Shown here piece after piece: positions 28,401-41,992 of a DNA stretch of 64,000 nt (positions within the stretch are counted from its first letter, which is position 1; the number at the start of each line of letters is the position of its first letter). Where the stretch lies: NCBI GenBank assembly GCA_008933995.1, contig WARS01000029.1:7874332-7938331 (forward strand), given 5' to 3'. The position numbers and the translations under genes were made by a program. Source of the stretch: Datnioides undecimradiatus (lineage: Eukaryota > Chordata > Actinopteri > Lobotiformes > Datnioididae). The notes under the pieces are model-generated. The model made no database searches and was not told the DNA's origin. It saw nothing but the letters and a program-made list of their open reading frames with translations.

Positions 28401-29405
28401 ATTGTTTTCTTAATGACTTGTGTTTAACACTGTGTCTCACTTGTTAACTTGCTGAGTTTTGTGAGCAAATAAGAATCCACCTCTGATTGACCAGCTCATT
28501 TGGCCATTAATTTATTTTTCCACCCCTCCGTCCAGGCAAGTTAATGAACTATTAATGGGGGTTTCTGTTTATTTCATTGCAATGCTAACAAGTCCTTATC
28601 AGGAATCATTATTCATGCAGTGCTCAAAATTTGATATTAAAACCACAAACTAAATAAAAATTCAATACCTTGATAGGACACCATGTTTTTTTCTTCGCAT
28701 TTGATTGCATAACATTAAATGAACTGAGTCCTCGCAGCTTTTATGCCAAAAGAAAATGTTGGCCATCTTCCACCCAGAAAGCAAGTCGACTTGGCCAAGA
28801 AAATGTCAACTTTGTAAAGAAAGCCACGCTGCAGATGCTTTTAGCTTATGGTGGGTGTACTTAGTGATTAGCTTTAACACAAACACTGCAGTATAAATTA
28901 TTGTGAGTGTGTGTGCCTGTTAATGAATTTATTTATTTTACATTAATTGCATAAGGCAAGAATTTTTTTTTTTTTAAATGTGAAGGGCATAAGAAGAGGG
29001 GCAGAAGGAGGAGGTGGAGGAAAGGGGGGAGAGTGGGGGTGGGTGGTGGGGGGGCAGGAGGCATTTTTGTTAAGCCTGTGCATCTGTGAGCAGCATGCTT
29101 GTAAACCATAGCATCCCTCCGCATCACATGAAAGCTATGGCGGGTCTTTGTTAAAGAATCAAAAATCCATTGTTTTTTTTCTCCTCCTCCCTTCCTATTG
29201 GCTTAAAGAGCAGACATGACAGGAATGTGCAGCACGCAGAGGGCCCCGCGTACAAGGAATGTCATAATAAGGACTAGATAGCATTTACTCTTTTTTCCCT
29301 TTTTCAACCCAACAATGACTCTGAACGCAATCCATTATCAATGTCCTGCATGCATTTGATCTTTAAGCAATAGGTCACTCACAATAGACAGTGCGTGCAC
29401 ACACA

Positions 29406-29441
<36 letters not shown>

Positions 29442-30893
29442 AATAATATTGCAAGGCCATACATAACAAACTCAGTGCTCTTTAAATCTGTGCTGTCCAG
29501 CAGATGGTGAAATTATTTATAGACGGGGTAAGAGAGTGGCAGCAAACAGAAAAATGCAAGACTGAATCTCATGGCTCGTTTGTTGTAGGAGACGATCAAA
29601 TGAATGAAAACTTTTTATTAACACATTTGTCTCCTTTCCTCCTGCAGCTATCTACCATGGTTTGAGATCTACTACAAGTTGCTAAATACTCTGGCAGACT
29701 ACCTAACAAAACAACAGGTAATCATCTCCTGCGGATGCATCAGCGATCTGTGATTTTTACATATACAGTATAAGGTGCCGTGAGTACATTACATGAAAAA
29801 TAAGATATGGTGGTTTGATTTGACTGAGAAACAAGCACACAGTTTAGTGTTTTTGAAACTGCACCGTGGTGAGATATTTTCCTCCATTCTGTTCTTCCTC
29901 TTCTTCTTCTTCTTCTTCTTCTTCCGCAAGCTGCGTGTTGTCTTTTGTGTGCAAGTTTTGTTCGCCGTCTTGGGCTCGACTTGGCTCCTGTTGTTAGCAG
30001 CAACAATGTTGACATTTCACAGACCAAACGCTGATCTGACACTGCAAGTTATTCCTGATGATTTACTGGAAAACAAATCGTTAAGGAAAAAAAAAAAAAA
30101 AAAAAAGAAACCACACACAAGTACACACGCGCGCACACAAACACACACACAAATGTTCGCACTTCACAAAAGTCTTTTCCCCTGACTATTCGCTGCATTG
30201 TACTAGCAAAGGGAGGGAAATGTAAAATATGCAACAAACTGGGGAGATGTGCAGCGTCGAGTGCAGAGGGTGTAGGTGATGTTCCCATGTTGTGACTGAA
30301 GAGAGAGGAAGAAGGAGCGAGGGAGGCAGAGCAAGGGGAGAGACGCACAGAGCTCTGGGACCGCTTTCAATTGTCATGTAGTCACAGCTTCTTCCGAGAC
30401 CCTTAGAGAGCAATGATCAGGACAGAGAGCCCTGCTAGACAATCGCAAACGCATCACATAAACATTCAACGTACACACACACTTTTGTGTGATTGAAAGG
30501 AATTCAGCAGGATTGTCTTAATGTAAAGAGAGAGACAGGCAAGAAGAACAGGGCGGTTTGTGTGCGAGGAAAGGGAGAGACAGAAAGATTGCTGGAAATC
30601 CTGTGTGACTGAAGTGTTAGTGTGCATGATTTGGTTTCTATTTACCCCGCTGTCCGTTCCAGGCGAGAGGGAGATGTTGACAGACGAGGGAAGACAGAAG
30701 AGCGATGAGGGTTTAAGGCGAGGGGTAAATGAACTGTTTCCCCAGGCCGTGTTGCTGACCATGCGTGTGAGCATTGAGCCTCTCATGACAGGAGGCTGTT
30801 CGATTGCGCACACCCTAACACCCCTCCCTCCCACCCTTCTCTTACTGTATATTGCCGCCCATTCCTCTCGAGTTTCTATTCCACTCTGGCTCG

Positions 30894-30936
<43 letters not shown>

Positions 30937-33900
30937 TCACATTTCCTCAAACAAGCAACGGCTCGTAGCCAAAGCCAAAACAAAGTTCCCTTAGAGGGCA
31001 AATAGAAAAAGAATGGGAGGGAAAAACAAACAACAATGTCCGACCTCTGTGTTCACATTAGTTAGTTTAGTTTAGGTACAAGTTGCAAACTGTTGTCCCC
31101 TTCAGTTCTCCAGCGAGCGGGCCGAGAGTGTAAATAGCAGTCTTGTCCTGGAGCTCATAAATGCTGCAAGAATAATCTCGGGGCCTGTTCTGTGGTCAAG
31201 CTCGCTCTCTGACGGCTTCTTAAAGCCCCTGTCTTTGGAGCCGGGGACCCCTGCTTAATTACTGACAGCCCGCTCTCGGCCGTAAATCAACGCTGCTGGA
31301 TAATAAGCGTCTGCAGCCCCACACTCAGCCGTCTTTTAACCTCACCATTGCTCGTTAAACATATGTCAGTCGGATGTTTTGGAGCCCTTCAGGCCTCGCT
31401 GCAGGATTGCCCTCTGGTCTGCCGCAGTGCCTGTCCCAGCACTGTTGTTAAGATTGACACATAACTCGTGACATCAACAAAACTCGTAAATAAAAATTCA
31501 TGTGTCCTATGTTTTCATGCCTTTCCTTTTGTTGTTTGTTTCTCTCCCCCAGGAAAATGACTTGAATGACATGCTGAATTCTCTCTATGATCTGCCTGTG
31601 CCAAAGCCCTTCACGCCAGTCAACCTGAGTGTGGTAGGTATAGATCTCATATTCCCCCTTATCAGAGGCAAGACAGCTGAGAGTGCAGGTAGAAAGAGGG
31701 AGAGAGGGACAGGGAGGTTGCTGCAGTAGTGTGTTGCATCAGGAGGGAGACTGCAGGAAAGCAGAGGAGATGATAACAGCGGGCTGAAGTAGTTAAAAGT
31801 AGAGCGGGAGACACTAAAGACGAATTTTATAAGTGGAGACAAAGAGGGAGGAATAATGAGAAAGAAAATGAAATTGACACAAAAGTGAGAGGAGGAGACA
31901 AAGATGGCATGAAAACAGACTGAAAGAAAATAGGGCAGAGCGGCAGAAAAGTGGAAGAGATCGACAAAGTCTAGAGGCTGCAATGGGCGAGATAAATGAG
32001 AGAACGATGGAGCAGGCTCAAAGGGGAGAGCAGGGAGGAGGTTAAGATACCGTAGGTAGGAACAGAGAGACACAGAGGGCCTAAGAATGACACTCTGTTT
32101 GGAGACAAGAAGTGGCGCTAACAGGGGTTTGTTTGATAAGCGCGAGCTGGACATGTTTAAACTTGAAGGGTCCTTTCACAACTCGTCATGTCTCGTGCTT
32201 ATCAAAAACTGAAATGGCTTAACAAGCACAGGTCCCTCAAAGTCGTCCCGTGTTTGTGTTAACTCTGACACAATCTCCCCCGTGCGTATCCCAGCTCCTA
32301 CATAAAACACCCGCTCTTAAACAGTTCTTCGCTCCCATAAGCCTGGCCTGTATAAGTAGAATGTAATGGTTTTCAGTGGGACTGCCAAACTCATAATGTT
32401 TTGTTCGCTAATATCTCTATTTTTGAGTTGCCTCAGCTCCGCACCGTAATGGGATCAAAAGAGTTTCAGCCTTTGTCCTTGAGGACCTCCGCTCCTTTTT
32501 TTTTTGGACCAATTAAACAAGCAACTCCAGGTCTCTTCTGCAGCATAGGTCTCAGAAGGATACGCTTTTAATTAAACAGATGAATTTACAAAATAACAAG
32601 ACTAATATGAGGTAATCAATATATATCCAGGAAGGTTAACAGGGTCAGTTAAGATTCCTTGTGATTTTTTTTTTTTTCTTTGTGTCAGTTTTCTATCAGC
32701 TGAGTATGTGAACAAAATCTTTTCATCTGAGTCTCAGAGCTTCATCGGAAAAGAAGCCCACGGAGAACAGAGGTGATAGCTTCATCTCTTTTCTGGAGAA
32801 GCCACTAGTTTGATATTTAATTGATGAAGCAGAATTATTCCCTAAAAGAGTGGTTTTTTGTTTTATCGTGGCAGCCAAGAAGAAGGATCATTGTCTCCTT
32901 TCATGTGTGAACCCTGTTTTGTTCTCTCTCCCTCTCTCATTGTGCAAGAATGAGCAGTTGTATATTGCCACTGGGCAAGTACTGAGAGATCGGCGAAGCA
33001 AGGAGCCGGTGAGTGGAGGGGAATGAGTGAACGGCAGAGACGGGAGGAGGGAAGGAGGCTGCTGTGAAATATGAAACCGCTGCTGCACTAATCGCATGGG
33101 AGCCACGGCTTTCCAATTTGGCCAAATAAGCTGCGCTATCTTTTTAAATATAACAAAAACAAACTATCCTGGGCCTTGGTGTATGTTTCTTCTCCTCTGG
33201 AAAACAATCAAACTTTGTAAATGATTAATGCCATTCCACACTGCTATATTCTCTCTCTGAATATCAAAAATTATCCTCCCCCTCTATGTTTAAAGCAAAG
33301 GCAATTGTGCTCAAAAAATCTCCTTGATGCCTTTCCAGTTAACCCACTTTCAATGTTTTTATACAAACATGTCTTCGAAAGAACAAGAAGAAAGCAGATA
33401 AGCAAGCAAACAGCCAATGAAAGCCTGGGTTGAGTTGAGGAGCATAGCTTGTGATTACCACAATGCCACGAATTTATCGACCAACGGGGGAAACATTATT
33501 TAGCGCACAGAGCACAAGAAAAGAAAGACAGATATACAGTATACTTTAGTTATTGTGTGTCTGCTGTGGGGGGGTTGTCCTGTGTCTCAGATGTCTTCCC
33601 TCAAGCGTCGGATCTTTGATTACGTTTTATTTGCTCTTCCTCATCGCCTCAGTCATAGCATTACTAGTCTTCCTCTCAGCTGACTACAAACAGTCCTCCC
33701 TTCCCACTTGCAGTATTGTTCACACAGATAAAGCCCAGTTTAAAATTGAAAACTTAGCCAATAATGTTTCATGAAAAATCTTTAATACCTTCAGAAAGGA
33801 AAGGAAAGATTAATGAGGTTCAGTTCAAGTGGAGATCATCTAGATTCACAAAGTCACATGTACTTTCCTTCAATAGCGTTTTTGTATCCATGAATATTTG

Positions 33901-35371
33901 TGTACTCGTGTTAACTTAAATAAGTTAACAGCGAGCCAATAGTGCTTCCTGTCAAGTCATCTCGTGTGGTGCTGCAGCTATCACTACAACACTTAAATAC
34001 ATTAAAATGTTACTTTGCCATTTCCCTTTGCACATCTTTCAAGAGAATCCTGGGTGTGCATTTAGGGACCTCCTTGACTGTCATGTCAGAAATTATATAT
34101 TTTTTTGACAGTGAGCTGTTAATGTGCAATGGTATCTGTGCAAAATGTGCATAAAATATGGCTTAGTAATTCAAACATTTAAACAAACTCCCTAATCGTA
34201 AAGAAGAGGGAGTAGGAGTTGACAAATCATCTGGTGAAGCTCAGGCACTGTATCTTCTGCCCAACAACTTAAAAAAAAAACATAAAACCCACAAAAGGCA
34301 AATCTGTGGATGCTGCTTCTAGTTTAGTGTTTGTTTGCGCTGTAGATTAATCTCCTCGAAGCCGCGCTTGACTACAACAATGACCCTCCTCTGGGAATAT
34401 GACAGTTTGTTTACCCATGATAATTGTTTTCACATTTTTTACACTTAATACACGTGCACTTAGGGAGTGAAATATTTTAGTTTGTTTTACATTAAGCTTA
34501 ATCTTCCAGTGTCACCCACAGGGTAAACAGCCTGTTTATGTATAATGATATTAGCAATAATGATAATATCAATGCTTGATTTGACAGACTATGAAATTTT
34601 GTCTTTTTTTTTTTTTTTTACAATAAAATTATTAAGTTTAGGTGAAGTTAAAACAAGAAGACAAAAGACACAAAAAAGCAAAATATTAAATTAGGCTTAT
34701 TTTAGTATCGAATACCACGACATTACCCACCTGCAGCCCTTCATGTAGTGAAATGATGAGGGGAAATCTCAGGTTACATCAGTATCATTCAAAATGGCAC
34801 AAGTCAAATTGTTTAGACTTTGTTTTGGATCCCACCCGACAACCAAAGCTGATATTTTTCTGTTATCAAGGATTATATTTAAGTTCCAAACTTTCCTCTC
34901 TGACTGTGACGGGCTTTTTCTCTCCTCTGGTGGTCTTATGCCTCTTCAATCAGAGACATTTGTCTTTCTTGGTGGGGAAACTCGCTGGGGTTGCTAATTT
35001 TGAAATTATGTGTGCATAAAATTTACTCATACTCCATATTGTTTGTAATGTGTTTTAAGTGCAGCTTACTTCCACAAGACTGGTTAGCACTGTAATCTTC
35101 AGTTGTTCAGGATGTCATTCTTCCTGCCACAGAGGCTACAGATCAGTAATATTCCCAACTATTGGTGGTAACACAGACTGTGTATTAGCGTTATTTGTTC
35201 GATGACTTGCATAACAAGTAATACCAAGTAGCATTTACTGTCTTAGAAGACTGAATAAGCTTACATTAAAAATCACGAGAGAATCCACTGTAGGTGCTAC
35301 AATGGATTTAAGACCTGCAACAGATGGTTGAGTGAAGGCCAAGAGAAGCGCAGGTGCACTCAGGATACAGA

Positions 35372-35424
<53 letters not shown>

Positions 35425-38400
35425 CAGTTGGTGGTTTGCCTACCTGTCTCCAAACAGCACCTCTCTCAGGCCCCTTTGATCTGAACACTGAACCTGCCCT
35501 GCTCTCCCAAAGTGAGACAGGCAGCCTTGTGATCCTTTAAACAACCTGTGTGTGTCTGTGTATGTGTGTGCGTGTCTGTGTGGATGCGCATGTGCCCTCG
35601 CGTGCACATATACTTTTGTCTGTGGGTTGGTGCTCTGCAGGCCTATTTAATGCTTAAATAAAGACTCAGTTTTCCACCGGAGACATCACCCCAGTCTGTG
35701 TCTTTGGGGAGCTGAGCTGCTACTGAGCTTTCTCTGTTCTGTAGGCCTGATAAAAGCATTGCCACAGTTCAGACACCAGCTCAGCAATTCATATAGACAG
35801 AGCTGAAGATGAGCCATAAATCATAGAACAAAGTGAAAGGCCTTTTCCCCCCCTTCTTCCCCTCATTCTCTTCTGTGTGAGTGGTATGCTTCACTTGTGA
35901 CCTTCTCTCTTCTTTCTCCTGCATGTGTTTGTGTTTTTCGCAGCACTCCTACTTCATCGCCCCGGATATCAATGGACTGCCAACTATCCCTGAGAGTGTA
36001 AGTATTCATGGAAAAAGAAAAGAAAAGAGACGGAGGGAGATGAAGAGAGATACCTCTCTTCTGGAAACATGTCTGCCTCTAATCGTTTTTAATCAGATAC
36101 ACTTGTCACCTTTTGAAATTATTGCACCATCCTCTTGTTTCAGTTTTATCTCCTGCGGTGCGTGTACTTTTAATGTCGGAGTTCAGTGATTGCCATGGGT
36201 ATAAGAGGGTTCAAACTGATGTTCTTTGTTGATTTTTGTATTCAAATTGTAGCTCAAGTCAAGCATCCAAAATCTTTAAAGGGACAGTTCTGGTATTTGT
36301 GAAGTTGGGTTGTATGAGCTGCGTATCCATAGTCAGGGTTACCTACAGGAGATTGCAGTCAGCATATTCCCAGTTTGATGAAGCTGCAAGCAAGGGTTGA
36401 CAACAAAACGTGTTTTAGCCACCTTACTGAAAAAACAGTCGGCCCAAGTTGACACTGTATTTACAGTATTTTATATTTTCACTGCTTTACCTTGTCTCAG
36501 ACAGCCCTTTTCAATTTAAAACTGAAAAAACTGATGCTGTTACAGCCACCTACGCTCTCTTCATATCCACCAGCTTCCTGAGGGAAAAGTGTAATTTTTC
36601 AGACAACGAGAGGTGCGTGTCTATTTCTGCCTTGACCGGTTATTTTGTTAGTGTTAATGTGAGTCTTTGGTGAATCCAAACCAACCTTTTAAAATGCCAA
36701 ATAACAAACATTGGTTCGATCAGGGCCAGCAGTACCTGTCTTTTGCAACATCATTGCTCTTGTCAAAGGAGTCTGGTGGAGTTAGAGGGAATTTTGTGGC
36801 TTGTGATGAAGTCTGACATCAAGGCAAGGTACTGAAAGTATACTAAATATAGAGCCCTGCATCAAAAAACCCAAACTATCCCTTTAAAGTGAGTTACATC
36901 TGATGAAAACAGTTATCAGTCCAACAAATTGAGGCAACGTTGAATGATATGTCATCTATTTTCTAAAGATGACCAGATCAGATAGATGAAAAGCAGAAAT
37001 ATTGTTTAAATCTGTATTTCTCACACATTGCTTTTACTGCAAAGCAATATGTGCAAGGATAGAAGTCCAAGTCCTTTCTCACCCAGTACTCTACGTCTCT
37101 CTTTATGGCATACTCTGGCACTCGCAGTCTGTAGCATTGACACTTTACGGTGAGCCAGTTGTGCAAGGACAGTTTGTTATGTACCCACCTCTCCTTCTGT
37201 TCCTGTCTATCTCCAGAGGAACCTGACAGAGTACTTTGTGGCTGTGGACGTCAACAACATGCTCCAGCTCTACGCCAGTATGCTGCACGAACGGCGCATC
37301 ATCATTACCTCAAGCAAGCTTAGCACTGTGAGTCCGTTCCCTCCAAGTCAGTGTCTCGGCTGCAGTCAGTTATCAGCTCTGCCCTGTCAGACACAAGGGG
37401 GGGAAATATCGGTCAGAAAACAGTAAAAATACTGCAGCCACTTGAAGGATGAGTTTCCTGAAAAAGTTGAGATGAAGCTTTTAGTCACGTTAACCATTTG
37501 AGTTTCAGGGGATTATGTTAGTTAATGTATTCTTACAGGCTATCTCTCCGGTATCCGCAGAATTGTATCACAATATGAGAAAGTGTTGCTACAATTTAGA
37601 GGCACGGTTGCTATTTTTGCCCTCATATCAAATTCACGTACCGATTTGCCCTCTTAAAAAAGCATATAGCTCAAATATTGTGAGTTTTTCCTAGATTGAA
37701 CATGATTCTCTTCATCAATATTCCAGCAGGATATCAAACCTTAAGTAGTACGATGAGAATATTTATCTGACATGGCTACGCTACAGAGAGAAAGTTGGAC
37801 TGATCTCTCTGCCGCCCCCATCGCACCCCCTCAACCCCCGACTCCCCCAGCCCTTCTCGGCCTGGGCGTCCTGCAGTCAGACAGCCACACTATCACCACA
37901 CTCTGACAAGCTGTGAAATCCACACTAAAGCTGGATTATATTTGACTGTTTGTCTTATAACCGCAGCACATTAATGGCCAAAAAGCCTTAAATTATCCGT
38001 TATTACATGTCGTAACTCTCACATAATTTAAAGTCCCCTCTGTCTGTGTGAGGGAGGAAATCTCTGTGTGTCTCTCTCTCCCTCTTCCTCCCTCTGTTCC
38101 TCATTTCATCCTCTCCCCCATGTTATCTTTTTGGCTGATGATGCTAAGCCAAATGTTTATGACAGATGAGATGGGAGAGGGAAGTGATGTCATCCAAGTC
38201 CTATCTTTATCTGTAGTGTAGCTGGTCCTGCTTTGGTATCTACAAGGCTGCAAAACACTGAACAGCCAGAGGGGCCCACGGTGGAGATGGGTGCTGGAGG
38301 GAACGCTATCCAAGGTCTCTCTCATAGGAGCTGTAATCAGGAAGAGCTGTAAAAAAAAAAAAAAAAAAAAAAAAAATTTACCCAGCCCCTCAGAGAATTT

Positions 38401-41400
38401 CACCTGTCTACCCTCAGCTCCACAAACCAGCAGCACCTCCACCGCTGAGGCTGCACGCCGTGCTGTGACACCATGATGTAAATTATCTGACTCAAGGGTG
38501 AAGGTGATTTTTGTCTGTGATTTACAGTTTTTTGCAGCTTGTAGACTTATCTTTTCTTTCTTTAATCAAATTTATGCCGACATGATTTTTTTTCTAACAG
38601 TTTCCACATCAGACCTTTACCTCCGTAAGCCTTTTATCCTCTACAGTCCTTCATCCACTCATCAGTCTTTTCACCCATCCATCTTCCTCATGCAGAGGTG
38701 TTTCGGTTTGGTAGCGATGTATGTCAGGCACCGTAGTACAAAGGTTTTTTTTTTTTTTTTTCCACATCTCCGTTGGGATTACTAGCAGGCCTGATGTTAT
38801 TACTGCTCCTGTGATGTGTTATTTTTTGCTGTTGCGCAGATTGACCCCGTAGTTCAAGTGGGACTGGCTGCCATGGTTCTTGAAGCCAGCCATGCAAGTG
38901 TATATATACTTAACTGCTCATTATCCACGCCACTGTCTCCTGATCAAATATCTTAAAGGATGGGAAATACATAATTAATGTCAGAGTTTGTCAAAATGTT
39001 TGTTTAAGTGAGTGTTAGCAGTCAGTGCATGGACAGGTAATATTTCTATAGTCTGCTCGCCACAGATAGAGGGTGTATGAGAGAAGGTATTGTTAGTAAC
39101 ATCGTTAGTACCATCCAGCTGCTTTTCACCACCTCCGCCTGTCCAGCCTCTCAGCCAAGCAAAGAGAAACAGGGAATAGAAAGTGGAAAGAGAGAGAGAA
39201 AGACACACACACACATACATATATACTACATTTATTCTGCCTGCTCTAGGTGCTGCCTGTGTTAAAGCCCCCAGTGAACCCAGTGTGTCAGTCTGCCGGT
39301 ACATGGCCGGCGCGTCTCGCAAGCAGCCAACAGCAAAGGAATAAATCATGATCTTACAACAATGCGTCAGTTGACTTATTGCTGTTTCGTGACCGGAGGT
39401 GAATGGTACCACTGTTTTAAAAGGCCGTTCGGCGGTGGCGCAGGGGCGGGAGCCAGCCGAGCGTGCAGCCTTGTCATAGGGCCGTATAATAGGGCTGCAT
39501 CGGCCCTTCCTCTAACTAGTCAGTTGGGAGGACCCTCGCCCCCACCACCATCGCCCCACCACCCTCCGTGTCTTTCATCTACCGAGGCCCCCCAGCTCTC
39601 GAGCCCAGCCTCTGCCCTGCCTATTGCCCAAACTCACACAGTCCGGCCCCGGCACCGGCTGACAGCAGCCCTCTCATCAGCCTGTCAGGCCTATGCTAAC
39701 AAGGAGCTATCCATCCACCATGCCCTAGAGTGCCAGCTGTCTCTCTGTTTCCTGCCTTTTCCTCTGTTGATCTTCTCCTCTCTTTCCCAGTCTTCTCTCT
39801 GTCTCTCTACTTTTCTCTCTATCTTGGTTATTCTTCCTCGCTGACATATTATTTTCTGTCCATCTGTCTCTCACTCACCCTGGCTGCACCTCTCTTTCTC
39901 TCCAACTCTGCCTCCCTGTTCCTGGGTGTCTTAATGCATCCCTCTGTTGTTGGGCATCTGCAGAACATCGGGACCCCCCCCCCCCCCTTCCCCTCAATAG
40001 ACTTATCTCAGCCCCATGCCATGTGTCTGACTTAACGTGCGCGTCGTGCCTCTGTGACCGTGTATGTGCATATGTGCAGTTTGTGGGTGTTTGTGTCTCT
40101 TTTGCATGCATCTGTTTGTGTGTCTTCTGCACTCACAGGTGTTTGTACCTTATGTCTTATGTCTTTCTGCGAGAGAGAGAGAGAGAGAGAGAGGGACTCA
40201 GTGACTGTGTGTGCATGTGTGGGAGGCCTGGCGTTAGCTGTTACCTGTGTCGTCCTGTGTGCCCCCTCTCTCTCTCCTTGTGCCACCTACTTGTTTGTGG
40301 CGCACCTGCGTTTGTGCCGGGCCTGACACCGGCGTTTGTCAACAGAGGCAGAAGCAGAGCGCGGGTAATTGGTGACTTACTCTGTGCAGGGGAGGGGAGA
40401 GGAAAAGGCTAACACAGCGATAAACCAACAGGCAGAGACGAGGGAGAGGTGGACAGAAGGACAGCAGGAGGAAAAACAGAATAAGAAATGAAGAATTGGG
40501 ATGAAAATGAGGCTGGGAGAGGAGAGGATTGGGGAGTGCGTAGGGACAGAGTTGGAAGGAAAGGCAAGTGAAGGGCAAATGAGTGTTTGAGGCTGGTGTG
40601 AAGAGGTCAAGTGCGACTATGAGGATACCATTCCTCCTGTCAAACTGAATCACATTGCCTGCAGCAGCAGTTATTTACCTCACTCTCAGCTCTCACTGTA
40701 TTTCAGCGTGTGCTATAAGTTTGCTCGTCTAAGAATTTGTGAGCAGAGGGAAATGACTGTTACGTTTGGGGTAACCTAAAATAGCTAAATCTCCATCCCA
40801 CAGCCATTTAATATGTGAAAGAGGTGCACGTATGCACCCACAGCTGCAGATCCTCCATCCTCTGTCTGTGTTTCACTTCCACATGTCCAGCGGCTCAGGT
40901 AAAAATGAATGGCGTGGGTGGAAACACACTGCTTGCCGACAGAAGGTCTGAGGTGTCTGGGTCCAGCTCTGTCACAGAGACATCACTGCTGAAGTGTTGT
41001 GTTGCTGCTCAGGTCTGTAGCTCACCTGAACATGATGGTGTATGAATACGAGGAGTTTGGGTAGCGGCCCAAATGCAAATAACTTTCTTTTTCGTTAACC
41101 GTGCGACTTTATGTCACCATTTTGGTTAATTTTCTGCAGAAAAATAAAACAATTAGCTGTTTTTCTATTCAGTGCTACATACTCTAAATTAAGTATGTGG
41201 TGTGTTCACAGTGCAAAAGTGACAATTAAGCAGATCGATCACGCGTGCATACAAAAATAACACTTAATTTTTGAGCGTGCAGTTGATGAACATTATTACC
41301 CCACAATGCAACGCACAAAGGAAACAGAAGAGCTGCTCACAGCTGGAAAATATTGAAACAAATTTACCAGTGGTGGCAAAACAGCCTTGGCAGAAAAGCA

Positions 41401-41959
41401 GAAAACAAAAACTATTAAATAGTTGAAAAAAGTGTTTGTGAAGTTTAATTGGCAGTGACATCAGAATCGCTGCATGATTGACATCAACTGCACGCGCATT
41501 TTTAAATTTTCTGTTAGTATGCAGTGATTGTTTACTGTTTAGTTACTTCACTGCGGTAAGATATTTTGTGTGGCCACTGTTAGGATGTAGTATGGATCGG
41601 GATACAGCAGCTGACTCTCACTCAGTCCACATTATTGACTAAACTGGTGTGTGTGTGTGACCTCTTGGCTTCAGTGTTTTGCCCCCTTATTTTAAAGTTA
41701 CAATGCAAATGATCTTGTTTTATCCCCTCGCTCCACTCGTTCTTCTTCTCCAGCTTTCACCTCCCTCTGTCCATCTCTTTTTGTCTCTGCGTCTTTTAGT
41801 CCCGCCGAATGTTTCTGGGAAAACCAGTGTTAGTGTGGACACTTTCTGTCTCAGCTACGACGCACTAAGAAAGCTCTCAGGGCAGAACCAAAGACCTTGA
41901 CTGCTTTTTGAAGCAGGCTGTCGCTGTATAATCGGTTAGCTTCTCTCAGAGGAAGGGGC

Positions 41960-41992
<33 letters not shown>

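Larger units (their letters stand above)
24323..29647 (+). other. dennd1b: 5.3 kb intron with many regulatory-like blocks
   Basis: No exon was seen. Apart from CA/GT and CT tracts at 25340-25660, a G run at 27451-27468 and a CA repeat at 29397-29440, the intron is largely non-repetitive AT-rich sequence dense in homeodomain and POU-type motifs. The best blocks are listed separately. This is the densest stretch of candidate elements in the window. Confidence 0.55.
29718..31552 (+). other. dennd1b: 1.8 kb intron
   Basis: It holds a CTT-rich run near 29895-29925, an A run at about 30087-30106, a CA repeat at 30899-30935 and a candidate regulatory block at 31100-31380. No coding exon is expected between exons d and e, because the protein alignment is continuous. 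Confidence 0.6.
31634..35943 (+). other. dennd1b: 4.3 kb intron with long purine-rich block
   Basis: The first ~450 bases (about 31675-32110) are strongly purine-rich on the + strand. The remainder is AT-rich with T runs at about 32667 and 34600 and a GT microsatellite at 35375-35422. No exon was seen. Confidence 0.6.

Noticed and set aside
31585-32154. 189-codon minus-strand ORF over exon e
   Set aside because: It is the antisense of exon e followed by a purine-rich block. Its composition is explained by the strand bias.
38351-38376. A26 run as the tail of a retroposed gene or LINE/SINE
   Set aside because: No element body, promoter boxes or flanking target duplication could be recognised.
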